Shown here piece after piece: positions 1-14,000 of a DNA stretch of 64,000 nucleotides. A program made the position numbers and the translations under genes. Numbering within the stretch: the stretch's first letter is position 1; each line of letters starts with the position of its first letter. Origin of the DNA: Lamellibrachia satsuma (lineage: Eukaryota; Annelida; Polychaeta; Sabellida; Siboglinidae); NCBI GenBank assembly GCA_033239005.1, contig BSQZ01000102.1:530501-594500 (forward strand), in the 5' to 3' direction. Under the pieces are notes generated by a model. That model made no database searches. It saw only the letters and a program-made list of their open reading frames with translations, and was not told the origin of the DNA.

Positions 1-1810
1 TATATTATTTGAACTGTATGGTTATTAATGTTTAAGAACTGACAGACATTTAACTATGTTTAACCTGTATCTTTACATCATATATGGAACATAATAAGAA
101 ATATATGCAATAAAACAGCCCAGAGCGACATCTTACATGGGAAAAACAATTCTGGTGAATTAGTGCACATCTGGTGAAATAGTGCACACATTTGTCAACA
201 ATAAAATTTTGTTTTTATGTTGACAAACTTTCAATTGTGATGCGCTACATGTGTGACAGAACAGTCAGGAATTATTGTGCATGCATAATATTGTGCTTTT
301 GTGAAAATTTTGATAATTAATGTTGAATCATTGTTGAAGGGCCAGTAGGCATCTAATGAAAATGAAGACACATAACTGTGTGGTTAAACTATGTTCAGGA
401 AGATAATTTTGTAACAAAACTATAACGTCATGTTACCAAATAATCCAGTAGCAAAATTTTACTAGTTTTAGTCTACGCATGCAGAGTTAGAATTATTTGC
501 ACATGAATGCTGCACCCTGGCCACCATTATCAATATATGTGCTTGTTCAGGAAACGATACATTTTAACAATCGGAAATTACTGATCTGGGCGACATACTA
601 AAGTTGGTTTTATTTATATAGGTGCCAAAATATTTGTTTATTTGCTATTGTTTATTAATGGTCAAATTACCACAACATTAGTTATTCAAGGTGCATCCTC
701 AATTCGATTTTGCATAAAACCAAACCTACACAATATCCACTGCAACATGCTAGCTCGTTCTTGCAACTTTTGTATGTAGTTTCTGTGAAATCATCAGACA
801 AACTATTAAATAACTTAATCCTTGTTCAAGCATTAAGTGAAGTGAAAATCTAAATGCAGAAAAATCCAGATTTTCAGTGAAATTCCGTAACTTTGTCAAT
901 AATCAGCATTGACTCGCACAGTGTTTACCATTTTGCATATCTACTATTTTGATCCTTACCAGACCTAACGACTGAAGTCAATTCGTTCGATGATTTGAAC
1001 AAAAATATATATTTTTATTAAACAGACTGCACATGTTACTTAAACTTATCGCACACTACACATCTTGACATAAATGAATCGGATTACTGGACTTTGGCTC
1101 TTAGTTAACTTCCCAGAACTGACACCCCAGCACTGACACTGGCAGGATACTTAAAACATGTAGTTAGATATAGTAAGTACAACTTATATCAAACTGATGA
1201 CATGAGTATATTATAAAACTGATGTGGTAACAATTATATTATAATGAGCCTTACCACATCATCCACCCGCTCAACTAATATTCGTCCTCAAATTTGGATA
1301 TAGTTATTGTAAATGATATAAAGTACAAAATATGACATGCATGTAATATAGCCACAAGTCTAAACGTATGGTGATCAGACAAACACTAGACCTGTATAAA
1401 ATATATCAATAGCTTAGTGTAAATTATACACACTATAATTATCATTCAAATATCCAGAATGTTCATAAATAAATGTCTCTCGATACACAATGCCAATTAT
1501 GTATCCAAAGCCCACACAAAAAGGTTCTCACATCTCCATAAGCTGGAGGAAAGTTCATATATGAGCAAAGAGAGTGTTTTTAAAACATTAGAAATCAGCA
1601 GTGTGAGCATGCACGTAAGTTTTATGATTGTTTAGAGAAAGTAAAGTAATTTGAGTACATAAATCAATATATGACTCACTTAGATTACATATCCTGCTTC
1701 CAGCTCAAAGTAGTCCTCACATGTCATGATTCATCCGGTTTGTAACGTTTAACTTTTTGTGTGCTAAACACATCAATCAAAACTATCCCAATTCTACACT
1801 TACCGTGTTA

Positions 1811-1877
<67 letters not shown>

Positions 1878-1986
1878 CTGCTTTGCCTCTAAAATAGTTC
1901 TGAAGACTGTTCCTATTTTGCTATGGATGATGTGATCGAGTGTATCAATTCATTTTGTTAAATAAATTGTGTATGTCCGTTTGCAG
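1..1986. other. Upstream region, no gene recognised
   Basis: A+T-rich non-coding sequence before the first exon I can support. I see only a CT microsatellite near its right end. It could be the 5' flank or, more likely, an intron, because the first recognised exon starts at a splice acceptor and not at an ATG. Earlier exons would then lie outside the window. Confidence 0.5.
1813..1874. repeat. (CT)n microsatellite
   Basis: About 31 uninterrupted CT dinucleotides, lying about 110 bp upstream of the first recognised splice acceptor. Confidence 0.97.
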
Positions 1987-2067
1987 ATTGAGCATGTTGC
2001 CTTTGCCATCAAAGATGAAGTCAAACTATGGAGAGAGATCATTGACAAATGTAAAGATAACAAAGAG
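1987..2067 (+). CDS. Exon 1: N-terminal helical segment
   Basis: 81 bp, 27 codons, phase 0 on both sides, acceptor tttgcag and donor gtaggt. It encodes a charged segment with [14 protein letters not shown], predicted by eye to be helical. I recognise no domain. Support comes from good splice sites and from frame continuity into exon 2. Confidence 0.7.
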
Positions 2068-5000
2068 GTAGGTAATTGTTGGTCAACCTTCAGTGGCACT
2101 ATACTACAGTGTTGCCCACATTAGTCAACTTTAATACGTTTGGGTTTATGTTCCAGAAATATACAGTGTCATCCCATGTCAAATAATCATAATGGTGTAC
2201 ATGTTTTCAATGTTGATTTTTCTTCGAACAAATATCACCTACTATTAACTGTTAATATTATTAAATACAATTTAGCCATATAATACACATATTTTGTGAC
2301 CTATGACAGGTATATTGTAAATGGTCAGTATTGATAGTGCCTGTAATCTTAATAGGAGTCTCCTAGACCTATGTACTGTACATTCACATCGATCATGATA
2401 TACGACTACGATTGTGCAAATGGGTTAAATAAACTATTTCTGATTCTGTAATAAAGAGACTCTCAGGTTGATGTAAAAACCAGCACAGTCCCGGTGGAGG
2501 ATACATATCACGTGACGCGCAAGACATGGATATCCGAACAAACTATAATGTGTATAACCAACTGTACATGATTAAATTACTTTATTACCTTTATTATTTA
2601 CTCCTTCAGGCTATCTTGACATTTGTCACATCTAGTAAGGACCTGGAAGAATCACTTCGTCCAGAGATTGAGAAACTGAAACGAGAAGTGAAAGAAATAA
2701 AGGGTACGGCATGTATAATTTAGCCATTAACTTAATGAAATGCAGAACTCTGTCTGGTGTTAGAAGCCACATCCTGTGTCTCCTGGCGAGTTAGGGCAAC
2801 ACATGTTCCTCAGAGGGCAGCAAGAACAAACATGTTAAATGTGTTTTGTAACGTTCTTGTTTTGATAATGTTTGCTTGCTGTATTGACAAACAGTTTCAT
2901 TTCAGATGATATGTTAATCGCCACCTGTCATGTTTGTGTGTCTATGGAGATGATTGTTAATGGAATAAGGTGGCATCAGTTCTGAGATAGATCTAAGCAC
3001 TATTGTGAAATAGCTTTGGGTACATTTGTTATACGGAAAAAATATTTCAGACGAACTTGCTGGCCAAGAGAAGAAGATATTTCAAATGTCGATGCAGGTG
3101 ATGGAAAATATGAAACATGGGAATTCAAATGAAATATTGATTAATCAACTGAACGAAAAGCTTGATCAGCTGATCAACTCGAAACAGCAAGAAAGACCCA
3201 TTCCTGAAACGCAAATGAATGTAGATCAAACAACTCGGTCGAGAGAATCAGTTCAGGGGAGTACCGGGAACGCCGACACATTGCAAGGTGAGATCTTTAC
3301 AAGTATCATCACACTAGCATTATGACGGAAGATACTGTGAGAAATAATTAAAATGTAAAATTGCAACTAATAGCAGTGATAAAAGTACTATCATTTAAAA
3401 TATATATGTACACAAATGTTAAGTTCAAAAAGACTCGCCCATGACAACTCATACTATGTATGTGTGTGCGATCGCACGCGTGCATGTGTGTTTGTTTATT
3501 ATGGGGATTAATTGAAAGCTTTGTTTGGCACACTTTGACGTTTAAAACAAAGCAATGTGGGATCATCAAATAGCTGGGAGATTCCTTCCGGGTTTCTACG
3601 AACTACCCGCCTGCCAGCCATGATGTGATGGACAATTTCAGTCACACACCCATGGCTCACTATTCTCAGTTAGTCTGAGTCACGGTGCCAAACAATGAGA
3701 AGTTAGCCATTATTCAATAAAAGTTCACTCGGCGCGCAGAGGTTTGTCGTGTTGTGTATGTCTACATCCACATTATTATATTATGTGCACATTTTATTTA
3801 ATTATTATATCAGTTATTATCAGTTGCATATTTTTTACTTAGCAAAATATATAATTATGATATTACTAAGAAGTTGATCATGATGTTCATGGGCCAATGT
3901 CATCTTCACCTGGGCTCGTCCTTGGAAAGTATAACTTAGCTGTGAGCTAAATGTCAATCAAAAGGACCAAGATTTGAGTCCACTTATCGCCATTTTTGAA
4001 ACAATTCTTTTCACCCTGCATTGCTCCAGTTCATTCAGTTGTATAAACAAATACCTGACAATATGTGATGCCACATGCCAAAACATGGCTCTTCTCTACA
4101 ATTTGACAAAACCATTTTATTACAGATTCAAATAGAGGAGATACACAGCTTTAAAATTACACCAACATGAACAGTGTATCTTACTCCTGGGCCAAGATAT
4201 TATACTTTTAGTGTACACATTCTTGGAATAACAGTTTTGAGAAAATCAGCTTTAAAAACGGCATTGAAAAATTGCTTCTCCCATAGCAATGCTCCAAATG
4301 GAATGAAATTTTATATATTCCTCCAGTAGGTGTGTATAAAGAAGATTCAGAAGTATAAAGTGGAAAAACGTAATATTTATTGAATGCCACCTCATTTACT
4401 ACCAGGTTTGGTATTCCCAGAGACTACCGCGAGCACTGGGAGCCGAACCCCTAAAGTAAATATTTTAAAATAAAACATTATTTACACATTACATACATAA
4501 TAACACTACACAATGTCAGTTTCCCCAATTTGGAAAGTCCGCTGGCGCTGAGCCAACCAGTGCAGGCTCGATGTGGTCTTCCCCTGCCCCTCCTGAGGTG
4601 ACTTCCACGGGCTCGACGCGGCCTTCGAAGTAATCTTCAATCACGGCAGCTAAATTGCTGTCCTTGAGATTGCACCCCCTCGTATGATCCAACTCAGTAG
4701 CTAAATAAGCTTCTTTCGATGCCATAGTGCAAATCTTTAACAAATCGAAGACGAAAATCGCGAACAAAGACGAAAGGAATGTGTAAACAAGCCGACTGCA
4801 TGCGCGCGTACATTTTCGACCAATCAACGAGCGTTTCGCAACTTCCATAGAAACAACAGCGCTTTGTTGCTGGATTAATTATGCAAAATAGCAGCTGTTC
4901 CATTGGTCTAGAGTAAGGGATTCCCAATCACATGTGTAGTTGACATCATAAGCTTTCCAGCCATGTATAATGTGGGGTTTCCCGCTTGTAAGCGAGTGAA

Positions 5001-8000
5001 AAAAGTCCATCAAAAACGCGTAAAAATGGCTTTGTTTCAGACTTCTCAACCGCGACGCTAATCAGGGGCTTCAATAAAGTGCTAAATATTACTAGTTTGA
5101 ACAATCTTTCAGTTTATATAAATGGATTTACGGAAAGATGGATAATTTCGCTGATCGATTCTGTCGTTAAACCATTTTCGACAAATCGAAATCACTCCTG
5201 CGCCGAACGAAATCTAGCGAGAAGCGCCTGGTTTTGGCGTGGCGCATCACATATAGTGGTTGGAATCCAGCTAGTGCGTAGCAATTGCAGCGTGGCTGGA
5301 TAGTTCAATAGATGTTGAAATGGTGCTATTTTTGGGAGGTATCCCATCAAATATGGAGGATTGGAATCTCTGTATACAGCTTTTGCTTTAACAAATGAAA
5401 TAAATATTGGCATGCATGGTAGTCAGCTTATCCAATCAGTAACTCATGCATATTTATGGTTTTTCAGATCAGCAGAGAGACACTCCTACTCCTGTGACAA
5501 GTGGTGTTGAGGTATGAACGAAGGCATTGCCAAACAAGAAGAGAATGGGAGTGGAATCCATACTATTTTACAATGGATTGAGTACAAAACCAATATGTTA
5601 CAACACCCAGGGTATTTATTGTGTTACTAAATACCGTTGTGGCCACATCGGGTGATGAAAACATCATGACATATACTTGGTATTGTGCAAATGAGTGCGC
5701 AACACATACCATTTTGTTATTTCCGGGAGTTTCGCAGGGGTTATCAGTATGTCTTTGTCAAACAAATAGATAGAATGCCATAGAAATGTACACAAATCTA
5801 AATAATTCTACAGAATATAGTAAGTTTTTTTAAACTAGAATAGTATAGATTATATATATATATACTTATTTACTTTTTTGTCAAACAGTACCCAGGCAAA
5901 GGAGATGCTGACCAAGAGGAAGAGGACAACCAACATTTTCAGATGTAATCACACATTATCTATTATCTGTCCTTCATGTATCAATTCATTGTACAATATA
6001 ATATTGCATTTATGGACAACTATCAAAACATTGTTCATACAAAAATAGTGTTTAAAGGAAAAACGTAGTTTAATATGTATTGTCAACACTATACTATCAT
6101 TTGATGCACTGCCACGTAAAAAGTCCATATTTAATCATGAAATATGTTCGTGGCAACATAACAACGAAGAGATTCATTACTAAAAAAATATTCAATTTGT
6201 CCTAGGCATGAAGTTGTCACCATCAAGGAAGACAAGGACAGGGTGAAACAGCTGCAAGAAGATTGCGGTGTCTGGGAACCAAGTATGACTTCGGTAGGTT
6301 AATCATGTTTACAATATTACCACTTACTTGATGTATCATTTCTTTCATTTATGTGGCTAAACTGAAAAATAATAAATGTCACTGAAAAAATAATAAACGT
6401 ATTATCATACTGGGAAATAATCGTAATAGTCATCTCGTTGATTATATTCCAGGTTCTTGGATTGACTGGTATCGTGAACAAAGTCAACGAGGATGGAAAC
6501 GTGTTTGTGGAATGCAGTAGTGGTACGAAGTGAGTGCGCAACTAGTCGTAATGTGAACAGCAGGAAATCATACTTTTTCCATGTTCTTTAAAGACATAAT
6601 ATTTCATTTTGTAGATTTTAATTTATTCACTGGATTTCATCACACCTACTGTAAAAACTAGTTTTAAAATATCACTCCAATGTAGCTGTCTTTCATAATA
6701 ACTAGCACTATTCATTCTGTATTTCATTATGTTTTTAGACATCGATACAAGATATAACATTCTTTTAAATTAGTATTTTTTCTTTGATACAGTACGACAA
6801 TGAATGTGTTGAAGGAAGTTGTGCTCTTTTAATCATTATCACGAGGAAGCAGTATTTGTTTTTCTATGATATCGATGGTGGTGAGAAGTGTTGTCTTCAC
6901 TAGGTACTGGTTCAACCCGAAACTGTTGAATCCCGTTGACACATCAAACACAACAGTTGGAATCAGTGACTTTGTGTTGGTGATTGATTCCTACGAGAAG
7001 GTCAAGGCTCTACAGGACAAGGAACATGGAGGATGGGTCGAGAACATGCGAAAGGTTTACATTTTGTTCAATTGTTTCAATGAAATTGCATTGTTGGGAG
7101 TTGCTTTACTTTCTATTCATGTGACAGTAGTGAAGTGGCTTCATTCATATCCAATGTACGAGAAAGGAAAACCAACTAGGTCAGCATATCTATTTATCAA
7201 CTCCTTGGTATATGTGTTTGGAGTTCTAGATGTAGCATTGATGGGCAGAGCACATGGAAACATATTATTGCAGCTGACGATGTTCAGTACACACATACGC
7301 ACGCATGCATGCAAGCATGCACGCTCCCATGCAAAGAGAGGGGAAGATAATTAATCAGGAGGGAGAAAGTGGAATAGCATATCATATTCTGTAAATATCC
7401 ACAAACCATCACAAGGGAATCCCAAACCCAGACAATTAAAACACGAAACCATGGAAGAATGGCTGAAAACAGAGATGGATGGCGTCGACTGCTCTGTCTT
7501 CCATGCCTGATGGCACAGGGAGGGAATAAGTAAGTAAGTAAGTAAGAAAGTAAAGTACTTTGTTAGAAAAGAGCTAGAGATGAGTTGACTATTAGAAGCC
7601 GAGATAGAGAAGGCAGCAGAAGTTAACTATTGTAAAGGAATGAATGGTTGGACTGTCCTGGAAAATGATGAAAGCAAATGGAATGGTGGGAATCAAGTGG
7701 TTGGTGAGGCTGTTTATCACTTGCTTCACATCACATGCTTCACAGCACTTGCTTCACATACCAATAGTGTGGCGAAGAGGAGTGATGACTATGAAAGAGG
7801 AAAGGTGACATTTTTGACCCACGGAGATACATATATATCGAACTTCTCAGCTAAACCATGACATTAGAATGAGTAATGTATGATAGATTGAGGAATAAAG
7901 AGGAGAGTATTAAAGTAGAGGAATATGGAATACATAGTGCTTGCCTATGATCAAGATAGAATGTCAAAAACAGACGTCGCATTAATTATAATATACCTGT

Positions 8001-11000
8001 TGATTTGTTACAACCGCTTTGTAATTTATCGCTGAACCAGCTACTGATGGATGATTTGTTTCTTGCAGAATCTTGGAACAACCGGCATCGTCTTGAGCAT
8101 TCTACCAAACAGATGTGCTAAGGTTTTCATTGATGGACGAAGATGGACGTATAATCTGGAGGCTTTACGTCATATTGCTAAATCTGGTAAGGTATCTTTG
8201 ACTGTGAGCATACAGTCCTAATGCCTAACTGATTCAGTAATTACCCTTTATATGTATGTATGCATATGGTGGAATCTCATGAACCATTGGCATGTGATGG
8301 TTTCAGATGTGTCAAAAATATTTATATATAATTTTCATGCTTTGGCTACATAAACTAGACGTGATGGAGCTCTTAAAAAAGATATGAAGATTATTAAGTC
8401 CAAATCAGTTCCCTGTGTTATGTCGATAACTGTTAAGGTTTTTACTTCTGCCTCATGAATCCATGCAATGCGTTTACTGTCAATGTGTGTTTAATGAATA
8501 TAATTAATACGTTTTCATAATTTGATAAATATGACACTTATAGACAACATACTGGTGCTATCAAAACACCTAGAAAATGTTGTTTCAGCTACATTTTTCA
8601 TATTTGTCTGGTATCGAGATGGTTATGCTAATGTTTTACAAACTACAACATTATTAGAGGACATCTTTTCAAATACAGGGCATTTTGGGAGTGTACACTT
8701 GATTGTCATTTTGCATGCCTGTGTCTCGATTGATTGCGAAGCAATCAACCGAGAAGGTGCATCGTGCGCCTCCTTTCCAGTGGAAGGAAAGTATCCGTTA
8801 TCTCTGTCCAAGACCTCCGCCAACTGGACCAGCAGTAAAACCTCTTAGCTGAACAACACAGTCTCACCCTCCGGACTCTATTATGGCGAACAATCTATAT
8901 ATAGATTTATCCAACTGTGATAACACCAGTGAAAACGAAACGTTTATTTTTAACAACATATCAACAACTATGCAACAATGTGAGTACTTTACAGACAGTG
9001 AACTGATCAGCTTATATACTAACTTGAAGCAAAATTCAAATTTTTCTACACTAGCTGTTAATACACACAGTCTTTGAAAAAAGTTTTTAAAATTAGATTT
9101 GTGCTTAGAAACACTAAAACTTTCATTTAATTGTATAGGGTTAACTGAGGCATGGTTTACTGACCACGGTGACACTAATTGCTAATTGATAGCAGGCGGG
9201 GTTGGCATTTATATATCCAACAAACACCGATATAAAATTTGACATGACTTGATGAAGAGAAGACCATAGTCATTATGAATCCATTTTCATTGAGATAAAT
9301 TATACAATAAGATTTTCATAATAGGTTCTGTATATAAACCTCCAAATACTAACATAGATAGCTTCAACGATGAACTTCTTAGCATCTTAAGGCCACACAC
9401 GGCAGGTGAAATTACGTATTTTGAAAAAATATGCTCAAAATGTGTTTCCTCCTTTTTCTGATAGCTTTGTATGTTAATTATCAATAAAGTTAATTTTTAT
9501 AACGATCACATACCTCTAAATCACTTTTATTCGTGAACAAAGTGTACCCCTATCAAGTAATAATCCCATTTTGATTCTCACAAGTTCGAAAATATGCGAT
9601 GTTTAGACCTTAGCAACACTGCCGTAAATTCACCGTACGCCATCTTGTTTGGTACGGATAGATTCCCCTTTCCGTTCTCTGACCACCTGTCTAGACGGCC
9701 TTTGACTTGTATTTCCTGGACAACGTTACATATGCAAGCAGTATTCTACCAACTATCTCCTTATTTGGTATTCGGCATCATGCTACGTCACCGTCGGGAC
9801 GCTCCGCTGTACTTGCGACCCGTATTGACCCAGATATTTCCATACATGGCGCGGACATTTGAATATATGACGTGTGATCTCCCACACTGCACGATGTTGC
9901 TGTTTCCGAGTATAAACAACGATGGCGTCTAACGAAAGTAATCATCGAGTCAGAACGAACAAGTTTTTCATAAAGCATGCTTTTGGGCAGAAAAAGAAAG
10001 GGAGAGTGCAGCAACTGCGGGATACACGTGCAAATAGGACATTTTCGGCAGCGAAACAGCCGGATGTGGCAGAAATGCAGCCGTGCGTTGCCACTGCAGA
10101 CGACGAGTTAGCGACACCGCGGATGCCGGCAACGGTTCCCGGGACCGTCGGCGGAGTTGGGTGTAGAACAGTGGCACAGGTCAAGCGCCGAGGAGGAAGA
10201 AGGGCCAGCATGCAAGGCTGGCGGATTTGACTGAATGTTGTGGAACCTTGTTTGTCTTGTGGACTCTGTTACTGTCTAGTTGTTTCTTAGTTGTTCCTGA
10301 GGTTAACAAATTTAGTTAATATTTTTTTATGTATATAGGCATTATAGCCTGTCCGCGGGTAACCTGAGAACAAGTTACACATTTGGAAACATAGCTTTCT
10401 ATTTGTTTTATCAATCCTGATTGATGTTATCAAATACATGACACTTCAACACCTTCAAGTCGTGCATCAAGTCATTATTTGAGTAAATACACAACCCTAT
10501 CAAATACCTACCAAAGAAACTTGCTAAAATCAAGTACTCAAATCAACAGAAGTTGTAGAAAACTGCTAATAAAGGAGCTTTTACAGGCCAGATTGCCTCC
10601 TGTCCCATCAACCATACTGGTAAGAATACTGGTAAGAAACCTTTGTTGTATATTAATGACACAAAAAAATTCCAAAATGGTGGCCATTTTGTTTGGTTCA
10701 TATATCACATTTGCAGGACGCATATCTCTGGAAGTACTTATGCTAGCAACATAATGTTTACATTGTTATATTCAGTATAATAATTTCTATAAGCCTGCCA
10801 AAGGAAATATCTATGTGACACATAGTTTGAGAGTATCAGAAGTATTGATGGTAAACAATTCTTTGACGGGCGTTTTCTCAAAAACGTGTTTTCTGCATTT
10901 GGAAAAAGGATATCTCTGTGAATAATTATGCTACCCAAATAAGGTTTTGAATGTTGCATTCAGCATACTTTACTCTGTACAATGACCAGAGACATTTTAA

Positions 11001-14000
11001 AAATCGTCAATAGTTTGAAAGATAAACACGTATTTGTTGCCAAAAATTAAGTTTTTTTCACACTTTACAAAAAAATTATAAAAAAAAATAAAAACAACAT
11101 TAAAGAATGGCAGTGTTTCCAAATTTGCCAATATTTGCTCAAAATGGCAGACATTTTGTTTGTTACCATGGAAATGGGGGGGTCTGACTGACAAAAGTTC
11201 AATATATTTTTTACTCAGTAAGACCCATTCTATACTTTTGGCCCAAAAAATTGCAAGATTTGCAGAAATACATTTTTTTCCCATTTACCTGCCGTGTGTG
11301 GCCTTAAACTAAATATCTCGGGGGGGGGAGAAAAAGAAACACAGTATAATAATCGGGGATTTTAATTTAAACTTAATCAACACCGACTCATATCAAGTTA
11401 ATGATTTCACCAACTATATTTATGCAATCAACAACACAACACAGATATAGAGATGAAAAGGCCAAATGAATGACGTTTATTGTGGAGATTAAGTGTAAGC
11501 CCACTTTTAAAGAAATGTAAAACAAAGAAATGTGGGCTCCACAACCCAACGCCAGGCTGACTACGCCCAATGCGAGCCTCCTGGACGTCGGGTTCAATAG
11601 AGCCCACATTTCAACACAAAGCAGTAGCAGTATTCCTAGAACAAATAAAAGAAACAATGGCATTACTATTGCCATAGAACACCCTTAAGAGAGATCAGAT
11701 AGAAGTTTTTAAGATATTGAATGGGTATGAAAATATTTATAGAAATATGTTTTTCTCACTCAAGAAGGATAGCAGAACTAGAGGACATGAGGTAAAATTA
11801 GTAAAGGATCAATGTAGATTGGACATCAGGAAACACTCGTTCTCACAGAGGACAGTAAATGAATGGAACAAATTGTCTACAGATTGTGTAACTGCTAGCA
11901 GCGTGAATATATTTAAAAACAAGATTGACACATATCTCGGGAAGGCGGGTTATAAGTAGATGATCATTGTTGGACTCTCGATAAGCCAATGGCTTCCTTG
12001 TCCACTTGCCATCTGGGCCTTAGGCTTGGATGGCAAATCTTGAGCTTCTTCCGAAATGTTCACAGGTGCAGTGGTACGTATGTGAACATCATTATTACAT
12101 CATTACATTAGTATCTTTGTATAGCACACCAGGACAAACAGACCGCATTAATGATTTCAAGTTCATGGCGCAACACGTTAGATCATTGTAATGTCTGCGA
12201 TTCGACGTACGTTATGGCTTATTAAGTTATGTTGTTGACAATGTGAATGTTGTGGACGTTGATGTTCAACTCATCAAATTATTACTATAGAATTATTAAT
12301 ATGATTAATATAATATTATAGTGTTTCTGACGTAGCTAGCTGCACAAATTTCTACCTGTTAAAATCTTGCTTAATCTCGTGACACCGGTGACAGTTGATC
12401 AATGTGGGGAAAGACCACAGTTATACTTCCGAAACGAAAGTATTTGAGAATGTAGTGACAACAAATACGAAATTTAGCCGATTTCTGTGATTTTTTTGCC
12501 ATGGAGTAACTGCATTTATCCAGTACGGTTGGAATGTTTGAAACATGGCAATGATGTAATCAACTGGATAGAAAAGTGGCTTACACACAGAAGCCAAAGA
12601 GTAATAGTAGATGGTGAGATTTCAAACTGGAAATCTGTTTTGAGTGGGGTACCACAGGGATCAGTATTAGGCCCTATACTGTTTATAATATATATAAATG
12701 ATTTGGAGGATGACGTATCTAGCAAGTACTCAAATTTGCAGATGACACAAAAGTATTCAGAAAAGTTACTAATGATACAAAGTTTACGGGATGATCTAGA
12801 AAAATTAGTTAAATGGTCAGAAAAATTTCAAATGTTATTCAAAGTGAAAGGTAGTGAAAGTGTAAATGTATACACATAGGACATAGGAAATATGGACGAG
12901 GAATATAAAATGGGGGATGCTGTACTAGGTAGAACCGCACAAGAAAAGGATTTAGGAGTAACATTTAGTGCTGACATGAAAGTTTCAGAGCAATGTGGGA
13001 TTGCTGCTTCGAAAGGAAATCAAATTGTACCCCTGTACAAAGCAATAGTTAGACCACATTTGGAATATTGTATTCAAGCATGGAGGCCATATCGTAAAAA
13101 AGACATAGACAAGCTAGAAAGAATACAACGAAGAGCAACTAAAATGATTCCAGAATTGAGAGACCTTAGTTACGAAAGTCGCTTATTACAATGTGGTTTG
13201 ACAACACTAGAGACCAGGAGACTAAGAGGAGACCAAATAGAAGTGTTTAAAATAGTGAACGGTTATGAGGATGTTGATAGAAATATGTTCTTCAAACTTA
13301 AAGAAGGCAGTAGAACCAGAGGACACAAAGCAGCGTTAGTTAAGGAGCAGTGTAGGTTGGACATGAGAAAGTACTCTTTCTCACAGAGGGTAATAAATGA
13401 ATGGAACAAACTGCCAAATGATTGTGTTAATGCTAGTAGTGTGAATATGTTTCAAAATAGAATTGACAGATACCTGATAAGGGAGGGCTACACATAGATG
13501 AGAAAATTGTTGGACTCTCGATAAGCCAATGGCTTCCTTGTCCACTTGCCATCTGGAACTTGTTGTTCAAGATGGCAATCTTGTTAAATCTTTGTTAAAT
13601 CTTGTTAAACCAAATAGCATAATGCTCTACATGCTATCACGTATAATTTTATAAAGAGCCTAACAGTTGACAATGAAACAACCTACAAAACATATAAAAA
13701 TAAACTGACGCATATAATCAGGCTTTCAAAGAAAAATCATCAAAACAAATTTGATCTCCAAAAACGTGATGCAAAGAAGTCATGGCAGCTAATTAAAGAA
13801 GTCTTGAAATGTAAATAAAAAATAACAAACCTGAGCACACGCTTCACTCTGTTGGACGGCAGAAGATCAGAAGTCCAATACGGTTTCAGGAAAGAATATT
13901 CCACTTACATGGCTCTAATAAATCCTATAGATAAAATATCAACTGGAACCGATAGCAACACCTTCAATATAGGTATATTTATTGATCTATCTAAAGCAGT

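Larger units (their letters stand above)
3288..5467 (+). other. Intron carrying a SINE tail and a 1.2-kb inverted-terminal element
   Basis: Apart from the elements listed separately at 3985-4058 and 4063-5252, this intron has a short GT-rich stretch near 3460-3490 and no coding sequence I can support. Confidence 0.6.

Noticed and set aside
6866..7354. A 162-codon single-exon gene
   Set aside because: Only the middle (6904-7054) matches the C exons. The rest is intron read-through beyond clear AG and GT sites.
11388..11675. 95-codon membrane-protein-like frame (also at 34736-34993 and 46260-46598)
   Set aside because: The same frame occurs in all copies of the fold-back element because the DNA is repeated. 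Hydrophobic content follows from T-rich codons. No start or splice context is conserved.
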